Shown here: positions 33,311 through 46,804 of the stretch, piece by piece | Layout: each line of letters opens with the position of its first letter | Position numbering within the stretch: position 1 is the stretch's first letter | NCBI RefSeq assembly: GCF_047948215.1 | Contig: NC_134455.1 | Span: 163,600,575 to 163,664,574, forward strand | DNA length: 64,000 bases | Direction: 5' to 3' | Origin: Lycorma delicatula | Taxonomy: Eukaryota; Arthropoda; Insecta; Hemiptera; Fulgoridae | Notes under the pieces: generated by a model | Seen by the model: only the letters and a program-made list of their open reading frames with translations | Database searches by the model: none | What the model was told of the DNA's origin: nothing | Translations under genes and position numbers: made by a program

Positions 33311-34079
33311 TTTTTTGTTGTATTAGTATATATTGATATTTTTTCCATTTGCATTAATAAAGCCCATAGTGGTGTGCTTGTGCTGTAATCTGGCTAATGA
33401 AAAAAGGCACCTAAATTTGAGATATAATGTTGTCACCTGCCAATTTTATGCAGTCATTTACCTGTTGGATTTTATCAAACATCTTTTCTTTTTTCCATTA
33501 ATTGTGAAATTTTTTTAATTGAATCTTTCTTACATTTTTTATTATTTATTATTACTATTGTTTTAAAAGGTAAATGCATTTTAAAAAAATAAATGACTAT
33601 TAATAGTAATCCAATTTTTAAATGTTTGACAATAAGTTTTTGCAACTTTTAATTAATAAAGTATAACAGAAATATAAAGAATACATATAACAGACTAAGT
33701 GATATGAAATATTTTTATTATTATATTTATTACAAATTAAATTTGCAAACAAAAGTTTTGCATTTTAACACATGTGATTTGTGCTGTTTTTTCTTCCATA
33801 TTCCTAAGTCTATTTTTGTTGGCTTTTCAGTTTCGTGTTTTAATTTTCTTTTGCTGGAACATATTTTCCCTTTTGTCAGGTGTTATTTCATTATGTCTAC
33901 TGCTAGGTTATGAAGAAACTTTTATATGACGGGGTGTCTGTTGGTCCATAGAATTTTAACATACATAAAATTATTTGTGCATTTATTCCTGTGATCGGGA
34001 TGGAGTAAAATAAGACTAACTGCCATCTTCCCATTCATGAAAGTGGCATACATTTATCCAAAATGTTCATCATCTATAT
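33311..34079. other. Intergenic DNA between direct repeats
   Basis: AT-rich sequence containing short open frames at 33333-33518 and 33704-33913 with no recognisable family. Confidence 0.4.
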
Positions 34080-34500
34080 TTGTTTTGTAGTCTTCAACAA
34101 TGGCTGGCTTTACAGCTTTTTGTCTATTCCAATTTCATCATGCATACAAGTAGAATATAAGTTATTATTTTTAGTTGCATAGCTATGTTTTGAAAACCAT
34201 ACATCGAAGTTTCTACGACTTGATTTTTTTAGCTTTAAATTGAGGAGAATCTTTTGTTTTTTTAGTGGTTCCAATTAATGTAATTTTTTCTTCATTAGCT
34301 CTTCAGCCAAAGTATGCTGGTGCACCAGTTGCTATACTTTGGAATCTCTAGGATCATCATTGCATTTGTTTCTTGACCATCGTGATCATTGAAAGTAATA
34401 TCCTCATTGCTCAAATTACTGTCAGGTTCATCAAGAATGGTTTCTTTTTGTGATTTAACTTCTCTATGTTCAGTGCCATTTGGTATTGATCAATACCATC
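34080..34500 (-). pseudogene. Possible piggyBac-like transposase C-terminal fragment
   Basis: The minus strand translates in part to KAVKPAIVEDYKTN followed by YATFMNGK, resembling the P-x-x-x-x-D-Y-N-x-x-M-G-G region and following helix of piggyBac transposases. The match is short and degenerate. The orientation is opposite to the clearer piggyBac remnant at 35500-36560. Confidence 0.3.
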
Positions 34501-34971
34501 CTGATCGTAGTAACATAAGCATGCCTTGGCATTACAATGTCAATTAAATTGTACTCTATGCCATTTTATTTTTGCTGTAATTAACTTTTGTAAACATTTT
34601 TTCTTTTTATTTCTACAAAATTTTTTGCACTTTATATGATTTTCCTTTATTTTCATAGGTGTTGTAATCACAAAAAATATTATATGGTAATAGGTTATTA
34701 TTAGGCGAGTTTATTTGCAAATCAACTTATTGTATTTTACAAGATTGTGTAACCCCTGTGTAGTCTGCTTGTTAAAAATGATATTTCTATTTTATTGCAT
34801 ATTTAAATGTTGCTTTTGTTCATCAATTCATGAAAATTGTTCATTTTGAAAACTGATAATGAATACTGGATGTTAAAAATAAAGGTGAATGATGCACCTT
34901 TGGCTTATAGAGAGATTAATTGCATAATCAAAGAAAAAACAAGTATACAGTAATATACTGTACATACAGTA

Positions 34972-35092
34972 TTACTGTATAACTATTGGTAACATGGAAT
35001 GAAAATAAGTTATACTACTCATATTAGTACTTGTTACGTCAGTTGCGTGGCATGAACCGAACATAGATCTGAATGTCATTCAATGAAACTAA
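34972..35092 (+). repeat. Direct repeat copy 2
   Basis: Partner of 33188-33310, 1.78 kb away, with about 80% identity by eye. A shorter echo (CTTTGGCTTRTRGAG...GATTAATT) occurs at 34896 and 35130. Confidence 0.7.
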
Positions 35093-35499
35093 ACTCGCAG
35101 TTTTATTTTTCTTTTGCATTCTTTTTTGCCTTTGGCTTGTGGAGTGATTAATTACATGTAAAGTGTGCAACATGTTATTACAAATAACTTCACAATCTCA
35201 TGATGTACTACTATTTTTATGTTTAAATCGTTAAATTTTTGTTTTGTCTATAATTTTATTGCATTGATACACAGTGTTTTCTTCAGTCATTAAATTTTGT
35301 TGTGATTTTACTATTTTTATAGACATTATTTTATAAAATCTTCAGTTTCTATGATTATGTGCTCAGGTCAGTTTCATGTGTTAGTGGAGTAGTCACTTGA
35401 AGAGAACTGCATGCATTTTAGAAGATGTAGATAATATTTCATCAGCAACTTCCATTTATGCAACTTATATTCCACTTGATTAACTTATTGATAAAAATT

Positions 35500-36560
35500 T
35501 GCTGAGACCCCTTCATCAGGTACGCTTGAGATTCATCTGTATACTGAAAGAGACATTGATGTTCAAAAATCCATTTGCCAGTAGAAACCAAAAAACTGTA
35601 AACCTAAAACAAACATTCAAAAATGGAAGAAAACTGAGCCCATTTTTAAAAAAATTGCCAATTTCAGTAGAAAATAGACGAATAGAGGTTATAGGGAATA
35701 AACTGGCAGGAAAATCGTTCCTTAAAATATTTTCCCTTTATTTTGATATTTACTGAATATGATTTTAGAGTTTAGCAACAAATATACATTTTACAATAAT
35801 CATAATGTTTTTTTCTTTAAATAATGCTTTACTAAAAAGATTTATTGCAATTTTAATATTGACTGGTTATCACACCTTACGTTAAAAAAAATGTGTGGAG
35901 TGAGGATGAAGATACGGGTGTTGCAAGTAGTGCAAAATTCAATGAGTGATAACACTTAGGCTAATAAAACGAACCTACATCTCAAAAAACATTACCTGAT
36001 CAGCAAGATAAGTTCGAAAAAATACGGCCATTTTTTGATGAAGTCAACAAGTGGAATTTATAGTTGATGTTTTTTCTCTTAATTTATCTGTTGATGAAGA
36101 AATGGTGCCATTTTTTGGTATGCATTCAGCAAAAGTGTTTATCAAGGGAAAATCAATTAATTTGAATTTAAGTTTTGGTGTTTGTGTAGTTTATAGTTGG
36201 TATTTGTGGCAATTTATGCCGTGTGGAGGTGCAAACAAAGAAAAATCTGAATATGATCTTGGGACACAAGTAGTACTAGAATTTTTGTTAAATGTTGCAT
36301 CCAATCCTAGTGAGCATCGAATGTTTTTTTAAATTTCCTTCTTCCCATGGTCTGTTTTAATTTACTAAACAATATTTTGCGACTGGCACCGTCAGAGAAA
36401 ATATGCTTCCTAATTGCCCATTACAGTTTTAAAGAATTGCAGAAAATGAAAAGGGGTATATTTTATGAAAAAGCAAATTTTGCAGTCACTAGATAGAATG
36501 ATAATGCAGTGGTGACAGTTGCCAGTAACCACAGTGGCATATAAGAAAAGAAGAAATAAA
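35500..36560 (+). pseudogene. piggyBac-like transposase remnant
   Basis: Broken plus-strand transposase with landmarks in the correct order: TGYHTLR at about 35862, DKFEKIRPFFDEVNK at about 36007, and LSVDEEMVPFFGMHSAKVFI at about 36080 (the S-V-D-E block carries the first catalytic Asp of piggyBac enzymes). A YDLGTQVVLEFLLN stretch is near 36255. The frame stops at 36330, exactly where the second catalytic Asp block (normally D-N-F-F) is expected. Decayed ASNHSGI-like sequence follows near 36520. Confidence 0.75.
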
Positions 36561-36619
36561 TACTGCTGAAAAGACACCACGATTACTCAGCCAATAATTA
36601 TAACTTCTGCAACTTATAA

Positions 36620-37250
36620 TCTTCAGTCTTTTTGTCAGCAGCAATGTTAACCAATCCCATCTAGGTTTCCCATATATTTCTTATCTTCAGGCTGGACCTA
36701 TTATGAAGAGCAACCTGAAAACAGTTTCTTATTTCCTTGGTCGTTTTTACTGAACCCTCAGGCTTATTCAGAAAGATAATGTCTGGCTGCTTTTTGATAG
36801 GCTAGCCTTGCGCTTATCCTTCAGAACCTCTGCACAATGCCTCCGTTGAGGCTCCACAGGCCTAGTATAGGAGGAACTATCACCGCAAATACTTTGATTG
36901 GCCTAGAAGCAAACACCACAAATTTCTGAGCCAGAACAGAGATTTGCCTTAAATTCCTTTATCTTAGGAATAATCCTACTCCTAACCAAAGTACTTCGCG
37001 GATCCTTTATAAAGCCCATAAATTGATCATACTGATCCTCAAAGTACTTATCCAGGGGGACAGAGCCCTCCCGTTAGCCATAAAAATCTCAGATTATCTT
37101 GTGAAACTCAGGTGGAAACATCTGCTACTACCTGATCTTTCTCATCTGAGGAATCATTGATTCTTACCTCCGTCACTTCACTGACCCTTGGAGGAATCCC
37201 ATTTACAGGCTCGCTAACAGTAACAGGTTCCATAAGATCTTATTAAGTGC
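36620..37250 (-). other. Unclassified GC-richer island
   Basis: Markedly less AT-rich than its neighbours. The minus strand begins MEPVTVSEPVNGIPPRVSEV then RINDSSDEKDQVVADVST near 37231-37115, then continues in broken frames. It looks like a decayed mobile-element or retrogene ORF, but I cannot assign it. Confidence 0.4.
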
Positions 37251-39630
37251 ATATGTTCTATTAAGATGCAGATGTTGCAAAAACTTTAATGGACAAACAA
37301 TCCAACACTAGTGGTGGTACACACTCAACCACTAGCTCAAATTATAGCCAAAGACAAGTTCAATGCAACAACTTTGGGCTCATCAGGAAGACCAATGTAA
37401 TGTATACATACTCGGTATGAGTTTCTCTTAACATTCTTGTTTTACAGAAAAGGTTTTCCAAATCACATCTTTGTCTTTAATAAACATTAAAGACAAGCTA
37501 TAATTAATTTATTCCACAATACTACTGAATAGTATTACTGATGATGGTAATTTAATCTTAAGTACTTTTATGCCTAATTTTTTTGTTTTCTTACCGTATG
37601 GCTAATATTTCCTGAACAGTTTTATTACATAAATTAAAAAAAATCATAAATAAACAATGAGCAAAATCTTATTGAATTTTTTCTGTCTTAGTTCAACTAA
37701 AAGTGATAATTAGTTAAAACTACAATTAGATTTGTTGGACTAGAAGATTTAAATTTATAAATTAATCTTTATGGAATACTCAATTAAGTTCTTGATTTCA
37801 TTAATCTATTTATAATAATTTCACTATTTGTGAAATTATTTTTTTAAAGAGATTTTTCACTAAACCATCTAAAGATTATATATATATATTTAATCACTTT
37901 ACATTATAGTTATTAGTTAGGAAATATTTTGTTCTTTTTCATCACAGAATAATAATGGAGCTTATGTAAAATTAATTTTATTTTTATTTTATTATTGATG
38001 TTTGGTTGTAATCTTATGATAAATCGTCAGATCTGCAAGGTAGAAAAATTATGAATTCATTTTGATGTATTAAACAAATCTGTAATTAGAGAAACAATTA
38101 AATAAGAATATATAACAGAAAGGAATGTTTACAAAAGGTTTTTAATAAGGTAAGGTCTGATCAAAAGATGCCCAATCTTTTGTTTTAAAAATCTTTCATG
38201 TTCCATTCATATTTTCCAATTAAATTTATTTATTTTTTCATTATTCAAAATATTTCTGGAAGAATCTATATATTCTTTTCTGAGTATTTCTATATACTCA
38301 ATCATTTAGTGCCGGTTATTGTGTATTAAGAAAGATAGAATTCACTGTCGACATGAATCAACATATTCTGTGGAACATAAATATTTTGCTTGGTTGAGCA
38401 CGGTTAATATACAAACTGCAAATATTTTGTGCGTAACAGAAACATGTTAAAATTATACACTCTTTTCATAGGGCTAGAAAAAATCACATGTGTAGCAAAA
38501 TTAATTATATACGTTCCATTAAAAATTGGATCTTGACTAGTTGGTTTTGAGAAAAAAATATTGCAGAGACCTTATTATGTGACTAGATGTCTCTAGTTTA
38601 TCAAATTTTCACTGCTCCTTATATTTTAAGTGATTTTTAAATATAATGTTAACCTTATATGTTAACTTATTTTTCAAAATCACTTAAACAATTCTATAAC
38701 AGTTTAATTAATTTTATTTGCAGAAAACTCTTACTACATTTTTCTTTGCATGTCTTATAACTATTGTATCTAAACCCTAAATAGTACAGAATGGAGCACA
38801 GCAGAACACTGTAACATCCAGGTATTTGCTGATGTTGAATTGTATTCTGATGGCACTTTTAGCAATATTAATCTATCAAACCTTTCATATACTTGTTTGA
38901 ACTGTCAATTTTCAATAATGTCCTGACACAAGAATTGTTTTTTGACTGCCACTTCTGTTACAGCAGCCATCTGCAAAATTGTAATGCGATAAAAGCATTT
39001 TATAAGTTGTCAATAAATAATTAAGAGAAAACAAACTTAGTATAAATGTTTAGAAAAGATTTTTCTTCACTGCCACATTTGACTTTTAGAACTCAACTTG
39101 TGCGTGAGTTCTGTAGACAAAGAAAATAAATCTGTAAAGATAAACGGTTTTAGCAAAGTAATCTTTGCTAGGATAATCTTTTTATGGGATAGACATATTT
39201 TTTGTTAAAACCCAAGTTGGAAGTTAGTGCAAGGATTTACAATCATTAATATATTAGATAAAAACAACCTAATATGGGAATATCTTTTTAATTTTTTTAA
39301 GCTGGTAGGATCCATCATGCGATGTTTTCTTCAACTGATTTCAGTTATCGTAGAGATTAATGTTTTAAAGTGACTGCATTAACTTTTATGTCTTTACAAG
39401 TGGATTTATTGAGCTTGTAAACATTTTATTTCTCATATAAATTTGTTTATATTTATGCAGACAATGCAAAGGGCATTTATAAATCTTTATTATATTAAAA
39501 CAAATGATAAATATCTGAAAAATGATTACTGCTTTGGATAACAATCATTTGAAAATAAAAACAAAACTTAATAAATTATATATTATCCAATAAAAAAAAT
39601 CTTAAAGGCACTAAATAATCTTATAACATT
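37251..39630. other. Intergenic DNA, nothing recognised
   Basis: AT-rich sequence without convincing exons, RNA genes or transposon motifs. A short TA run lies near 37876-37890. Confidence 0.5.
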
Positions 39631-39643
39631 TTAATGATTAATA

Positions 39644-39899
39644 AATACATTTTTGCCACCGTCGTGCTCAACCCTTGGAATTTGTGGCAGGTTTTACAGA
39701 TTCCATTACCATTGCCATTCCTTCCCAATGTGGTTAATTGAAACCTAACCACCAAAGAACACTGATATCTACAGTCAGGTATTCAAATTCACATAAAAGC
39801 AACTGCTGTTTTTACAAGGACTCGAACCTTAGGCTTCTTGACTTTGAACATCAACTGATATTGTGATGATGAGTTTAACCACTAGACTAACCCGGCGGG
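39644..39899 (-). mobile_element. SINE with 13-bp target duplication and variant tail
   Basis: TTAATGATTAATA flanks it at 39631-39643 and 39900-39912. The head and body match the other SINEs (CCGGGTTAGTCTAGTGGT, GTTCGAGTCCTTG, GTGTTCTTTGGTGGTTAG on the minus strand). The 3' tail at 39644-39730 is unlike that of the other copies. Confidence 0.85.
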
Positions 39900-40115
39900 T
39901 TAATGATTAATACTTTGTACATTGTATTGTATTTTTAAAAAATAACAAAATTCAAGTAATAAAACTAACTGACAAAAACTAAAACAAAAAGGATTTCAAA
40001 AAGTAAATTTAGATTAATAAAACTCATATTAATAAATGATCTTTTAATTTGTACCAGGAAGCTATTAGTTATGTAAATATTTTAAATAATATCAAACATT
40101 AAAAAATACTACAAA

Positions 40116-40181
40116 TTATTTTTTATCTTTTCCTTCGTTAAGGTGTTTTCCAATTTCTGCCGCAACACTTCTGATTATGTT
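40116..40181 (-). CDS. Ndc80: NDC80/HEC1-like, last exon
   Basis: Terminal exon after a TTTTTTCAG acceptor. It reads NIIRSVAAEIGKHLNEGKDK K and TAA (21 residues). It starts in phase 0, matching the donor of the 41290-41392 exon. The helix resembles the C-terminal L-x-x-V-x-x-x-V-x-x-x-E-K-H-L-E segment of HEC1. The 40139-40200 region shows the acceptor clearly. Confidence 0.7.
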   Translation of the reverse strand, partial: NIIRSVAAEIGKHLNEGKDKK

Positions 40182-41289
40182 CTGAAAAAAAGGAAAATAT
40201 TCAACTAAGCCAAAAATATTCAAACTACTTCAACTAAGCCAATTACAGCAATGATGATTGTGATTAGCATTGAACTTTTTTTAAGTACATGCAAAATTGT
40301 AAGTATAACACCTTTCAAAGTATGAGAGATATAGATAACTAATGATGAAATTCATGCTTTTTAAACCACAAAATCCATCAATGCAAATTCATAAAAATTT
40401 CTTATTGTAATTCGAAACCTTTAATAAATAAATAATGCTCGTAATTTATTTTTCACATAAGCAAACTTATAAGAAATATGCACAATTACACAAAATATTG
40501 AACAAACAAATAAAATCAGGTAAAAAAAAAACAAAAAATAAAAATTAATTAAATTTAAACCACCACTCATATTTTTATAGGAAATATTCTTTTGATTTCT
40601 TTTTAATGCAAGTCAAGTTTTAGCCAAGCTTAATGAATCTGAACATCAGGCTCTGGAATTTTGTTAATAAACAATTAAAGAAAGATAGAAGAAATTTTAA
40701 TAATGTAAAACTTTTCTGTAATTAAGAAAAAGGAACGGAGTGAATCATTTTTATACTTGATGCAATACTTACTAGCACAGAAAATATTAATATCTTTAAC
40801 ATAACATTATCCCTATTTATTACGGCCATATCAAGATTAGAGAAAACAAAACTCATAAGATATTCTTATTTGTAAGATATGCAGTACTGTACAATGAACA
40901 TAATTAAAAATACATTGCCGATGAATATGAATACTATCCATTTAAAATTTAAACCACAATTAATTTATGAGGTAGACTGTACATGAATATCAAGATTAGA
41001 AGAAATGGATAATGCAAAAATTTCTTAATTATCAGTATTTTATAATAGATGTTATCCTCCATTGTTTACAACATGGTAGTTCTGCAAGACCTGGATCTCA
41101 GGTAATAGCTTTTAGGTTACAAGGAGATGATTTATAATTGGTCACTTAGGTAATATAGCTAGATGCATTTTATATTTGGTTATATTGTGCATACTCGTGG
41201 TATAATTTCGGCTATCCTTAACAGTCGATTTCCTAAAAAAAAAATTACACATTTAAGATAAAATAAAAGAAACAATGTATAATACTTAC

Positions 41290-41392
41290 TAAACTTTCTT
41301 CATGCATCGAATCCCTCACTTGTCTAGTTCGTTTAAAATACAACTCAGCCAGTTCCATAACTTCTTTCAGTTCTGCTACTTGTGCTTCATAC
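41290..41392 (-). CDS. Ndc80: NDC80/HEC1-like exon
   Basis: A 103-bp coiled-coil exon. One base completes Arg from the previous exon, then YEAQVAELKEVMELAELYFK and RTRQVRDSMHEESL. Acceptor TTTTAG, donor TTA|GTAAGT. Heptad-like spacing of Leu/Val/Met. Confidence 0.75.
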
Positions 41393-44067
41393 CTAAAAGA
41401 ATTAATTCCGTATTTAAAACAAAAATATATTCTTACAAATTAAAAATTCAAACCTGAAACTTTTCTAACATGTTCTATGTTTTGTATAACGAAAGCTTTG
41501 AAGCATTAATACAAGTGGGGTGTTTCAACAGGAAGGACATTATTTCAGGAATGATCCACAAGATAAAAATAAGGAAAATAACATGTAAACATAGGTTTCA
41601 TAAATCCTTTGTTCTCAAGTTAATAAGTAACAGTCAAAAGAGGAATATTTCACCCTGATTTATGCTTTTCAGATATTACAATGCAGTACTAATATTTTTT
41701 GTTCAATAAAAATTAGCGTTTTTGTTATTTGATTTGAAATTATACATACAAATAAAATGTAGTTCTCAGAACCATATTTTTTAATATATTTTTTTAAACG
41801 AAGTGTAAAATATATTACTTATCAATAAATAAAACTTTGTACAGAATTTAATTTTGAGAAAATTGAAGTAAATGAAGCAAATAAAATATAAATACTAGTT
41901 AGAAAAATTTGACTAATTACAAGCCACGAAGAAATTTTTGACTAAAAAAAAAAAAAAAGTTTAATATTCAATCTGGTTAAAATTTAATTTATTTACTTTG
42001 AGGATACAAACTAAACTTCATTATCTTCAAATGAATTTTAAAAACTCCACTTATAAAACTGATAGACTTATTAATTCATGTCTGAAAATCTTGTATTCTT
42101 CTTCTCAGAACATCTTCATGAGAGTAGCATTGTTTAAAATTCTAGCATCTTTTAAAGCACATTTTCTAACACATCTTTTAGGTTTTGAGTAAACCTCACT
42201 TTTCATCTGATACCAAAAGCTAACCGAGTTTATGACTACAATCTTTTTTCAAATACCAGAAAATAATCATAAGTATAACTAATTTCTTATAGGGCAAGAA
42301 ATCTGTCTTTTTAAAAAATATATATGCACACACCACAGACAGGTTTTTTCCTAAGAAAGATTTCTTCTACTCAAATTAAAAATATAAAGTTATGTTATTC
42401 AGCTTCAATAATTAGATTACTTTATATTTCCCTTAATCATACAGTATTACACTGTTAAATTTTTTTTCATAGTATCATCAGGAAACATTTTATTAAAATG
42501 TAATCTAATGGAGAATAAGTGAGATGTAAATTAAAATTTACATTTATATATTGGCTACTAATTTATATTCTTGTAAAGCACTTTTATAATATACATTATT
42601 TCAAAGGAACAATATACATTTAATTTTTCTTTTTAACATTAAATTATACAACATAAAAAAGTGATAACAGTTGTTTTAATTATTATGAAATTATTCTTCT
42701 AGTGTGTAATCATTTAATTTGTCAATAAATTAATATTAGTTTTCTTAATATCAGATAATTTTTCTGAGTAAAATTGTAATCTATACTTTAAATCATCATT
42801 AATTGTATTATTACTAATATTTTTTATGATGTGTAACTCTCCAAACATGCAAGAACAGTTGATTATTATTAATTTATGAAGTTAACATGCTTTCTATTTT
42901 CGTAAAGGTGATTTCATCTTTTTTTTATGTGAACCATATACCTTAATTTTTTTAACATACATCTACGTTGGAAGTGAACAGACCAGATAAGACCATCACA
43001 CACCTGCACCAAGTATTATAAAAAAAACAAATGCATGCTGTACTATTAGAATGGTTTTAGTTAAATCAATCAGACCGCTTCAGATGTAATTACTCTTAAT
43101 CAGTTTTTTAACTTTTTATTAGAAATTATAATACATAAATTCATATCTTATCTTTTTGAAAATTCCATGTAATAATAATGATGGTAATATAATTAATTAA
43201 AAGTTAAAATTTAATAATATCTGGGGCTCAAAGGAATTATACACTGAATTTATATTCAGGTCTCTTTTCCTAAGAAAATTAATAATAAATAATTTTCAGG
43301 TAAAACAAATGATTATACCAGTAGCGGTGTAATCTTATAACTAGTCATCAGCTTTTAAGAAGATTAGATTGAAAGATCATATTGCTTTTTTATGCTTTGC
43401 AAATTAACTAATTTCATTAATTTTGTTATAGCTTTATTGCTTTTAAGCATCAAAGTGCCATGCAGAATATTCTTTTAAATAATTTAATTGTAATATATAT
43501 TGCTACACAGTTTGTATTAACTACAAGTCTGCAGTTTTCTTTCTGCAAAAGCATATTTTCTTAAAAACTGGTTTAATTAAGAGAAAATTTAAGTATACCT
43601 GAAAAAGTATTGTTCTGAATGAAGTGGTTAACAAGATAGAAAGCTAAATTGTTATGACTTCCAGATATTTATTATTGTACAAACTCATTTGGTTGAAAAC
43701 TTAAAACCATTTTACTATTTAAAAAAAATTATTTTTGTTAGTCAATTATATTTTACAGGAGAATTAACCTTCGGAGAGAACTCAGGATTAGCTTCTCTGT
43801 ATCATTTAAATTACTTGATGCTTATAAAATCATTAAATCGATTAAAAATCTTTTGAGGATCTTGAAAATCTCACGTTAATTTGATTTGTCATGTAATTTT
43901 TTGGATCCCTACTGGATCATTACTCACACAGATAGCTTTCATTTTATTTTTGGTTTTTATCAAAATTCTTATAGTTAATCTTTTTAGTAATTTTTACATT
44001 TACCATTTTTTGTGTATCTATTCTGACAAAAAACCCACATATTTTTAATTAAAACAATCTTATTTAC
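41393..44067 (-). other. NDC80-like intron
   Basis: A 2.7-kb AT-rich intron. No transposon or exon was recognised. Confidence 0.6.
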
Positions 44068-44177
44068 CTAGCTTTCAATTTATCTCTAGTTTCAGTATTC
44101 AAAATAATAACTTTTTCCATTGAAATTTTAGTGTTTTCTTCAAATGATCTAATGGCATTCTGAAGTGTTCGAAGATC
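44068..44177 (-). CDS. Ndc80: NDC80/HEC1-like exon
   Basis: A 110-bp coiled-coil exon, DLRTLQNAIRSFEENTKISM then EKVIILNTETRDKLKA plus two bases of Arg. Acceptor CTTTCTTTCAG, donor AG|GTAAAT. It joins both neighbours without breaking the frame. Confidence 0.75.
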
Positions 44178-44810
44178 CTGAAAGAAAGTAAATCATTAAT
44201 AATTAACATATTCAGAAAAAATGTAACATTAAGTAACTTTAATAAATTTACACACTTATTCAAAAGAGTACTTGTTCCCGTTCCAGCAATTTTCTATCAT
44301 GGTACAAAAAATATGACTTCCATTTTCTCTTACTGTTCAAGAAACTCTTGTTTCAGTACGATAAAACAGAGGTAAATGTCAGGTCTAAAATTTCTACTTT
44401 TAATGAAACTGAAATTTGTAATGTACAACAAATTAAAATGATAAAAAAGCTTAAGAAAGGCCGATAGGAGTGTAAAGACAATAACTACGTTTTAATATAA
44501 AATCAAATAAATATTAATTTTGAAAAGGAAAAACAAATATCTTAAAAAGCTTTAAGAAATTTAATAAACCAAAATCATCCCATACTATTTAGAATTGGAA
44601 TTGGGGAAGAAAGGAACTGGTTACAAAAGATAAAACTTATAAAAACAACTTGACAAAGTTATTAATAACAACGCAAAAAAAAGGAAAGTTGACAAAGTAT
44701 TAATCACAAAAATCAATGAAAACATGAATATAAGTGTTTGTTTTCAAAAGGATGTATTAAAAGTTTTCTATATGGAATTAATGAGAAATATTTACAGTGC
44801 ATCAATTTTT

Positions 44811-45062
44811 ACTTCCTTATACAAGGTAAAGGAAGTATTGCGACTGTAGAAAATTTTGATTTCCAAATTTCAACATAATTATCCATTTTTTAGTTTCAGT
44901 GTGACGTCTGTATGTATGTATGTATCTCACATAATTCAAAATTGATTAGTTGTAGGATTTTGAAACTTTGGATTTAGGACTATTGTAACATCTAGTTGTG
45001 CACCTACTCTTCTTATTGCAATCGATTGAACCAAGTGTCCAAAAAAAGCCCTTAAAAAGATT
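44811..45062 (+). repeat. Hemipteran-type dispersed repeat
   Basis: A recognisable interspersed repeat: ACTTCCTTATACAAGGTAAA at the start, a GTATGTATGTATGTATC run, GGATTTAGGACTATTGTAAC, then ATCTAGTTGTGCACCTACTC and a terminal AAAAAAAGCCC. I associate this sequence with a common repeat of hemipteran genomes. It has no coding capacity. Confidence 0.6.
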
Positions 45063-45099
45063 ATATTTTATATATATATATAAATATAATTAAAATATG

Positions 45100-46699
45100 G
45101 GTAGGTCTATTAAATGTGCTGCTCAAATGAGACAGTAATGTTTAAAGGAAAGTTACCAAGAAAGAAATGTTGTAGCAAATAACGTTTACGGAAAAATAGA
45201 GAAAGAAATGCCACGAATATTTTCATAGAGACTTCTCAACAATGAGAATGTAGACTCTTACAAATGAAAACGTACAACAGTCCATTCTTATGGAATGAAA
45301 ATCTAGAGTCATGCTCATCGTGTCTGTTTAATACACAAACGTTTTTCAAACAAAACACAAGAGCAACGCTCTCACCACCTCGGCAAGATATATGAGAAAG
45401 GAGAGTTACTGGAAGCAAAACTCATAAAATTTGAAGACTAACTATTCTATTGGTCTCAGAATGAAAGGGATACAGATGGAGATGTCAAGCGCTGAATGCT
45501 ACCTGTAATATTAAGCTGGGATGTAACTGTTCACAAACGCAGGGTACAACTCTTGACAGGGCAGTGATAGACCTCAGCAAGAATTTTGCCATGGGACAGA
45601 TTTATGTCGCTTGCAGTTGAGTTAGAGGGCATCATCTTGTCTGATTTGGACCCAAATACATTATTAAATGGACCATATGATGAGAAAGCTGTGACAGAAA
45701 TGATGAGGTTACATAATCTATTCAATTTTTAGATTTCATTATTACAAGTAGACATTTGGACAAGGTTTGTGGTACCCGGTTAAAAAGTCTTTATAATAAC
45801 TATATAATATTATTTACTGCTAAATTGTAATATTTGACTCGCTGCATACAGGATGAAGTCAGTTGTGAGCTTGTTATATGACTATTTAATACTGTAAAAT
45901 TAGAATTCATTATTTATTTATAAATATTTATATTATGCAACTACGGATAATAAACCTTTTTACCATTTTATAAAAATATTAAATGTAGGTTTAATATTTA
46001 TATGGAATTTAGAGGAAGTAGCCAAGGAAAAAAGAAAGGGAATGATTGCTTAAGAAAGAAATGCCATAAATATTTTCATGGAGACTGAACGATAATACAG
46101 ACTATTATTAATAGCCTAGTCATACAGGAACAGAGCAAGTTCTGGTTCTGGTGCGAGTGGTCAGCAGCAAACAGTGTCAAGCCGTTTGTATTTTTGTATT
46201 TTTTCTAAAATTATCATCAGATTTGGTTAAAATTTACATGGAACATTTCGAAAGAATACTTCCAATTAAAAAAAAATATCAATATTGCTTTACTAACCTC
46301 GGAGATATAGCGTAACTGATAACCTCCTCCTTTTTTGAAGTCAGTTAAAAATTAAATTTTGGCTTGCATTTTTTGCCCTTTTTAAAACAAACAAATTGTA
46401 ATAAAATCAGTTCTGTAAAATATAGAGAGGTCGAATTTGTGGTAAAAAACTACTCATTTTAACAATTATTTGGCTAATGTCTAGCATTGTATGGTTTAGC
46501 AAAAGTATATGGACAGGTAGTAGAAATGTATAATTTAGAGGAAGTCCTTGAACTTTTGACAGACATTGTACTTGCATTACTTACCTGATTTGTTTATTCA
46601 CTAATTCATAATAAAGTTAAAAAAAAATTAGTAATACAATATTAGTAAAATACTAACAAAGAGGCACATAATCTCTATAAAAAAATCTGTCATTATTAC
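45100..46699 (-). other. NDC80-like intron segment
   Basis: Intron containing two short related blocks, at 45195-45230 and 46061-46090 (AAAGAAATGCCAYRAATATT then TTTCATRGAGAC). Minus frames at 45236-45725 are not recognisable. Confidence 0.45.
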
Positions 46700-46804
46700 C
46701 TTATCCTTACAATCCAGAAACTGGGATTTTTTATGAGAAATATCCTGAAGTTGCTTCTTTTTCTTCTGTAAATCATCTGTATACTTCAACACCTGTTCTA
46801 TCAA
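46700..46804 (-). CDS. Ndc80: NDC80/HEC1-like exon
   Basis: A 105-bp phase-0 exon of exactly 35 codons: LIEQVLKYTDDLQKKKKQLQ then DISHKKSQFLDCKDK. Acceptor TTTTTATAG, donor AAG|GTAATA. Highly charged coiled coil. Confidence 0.78.
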
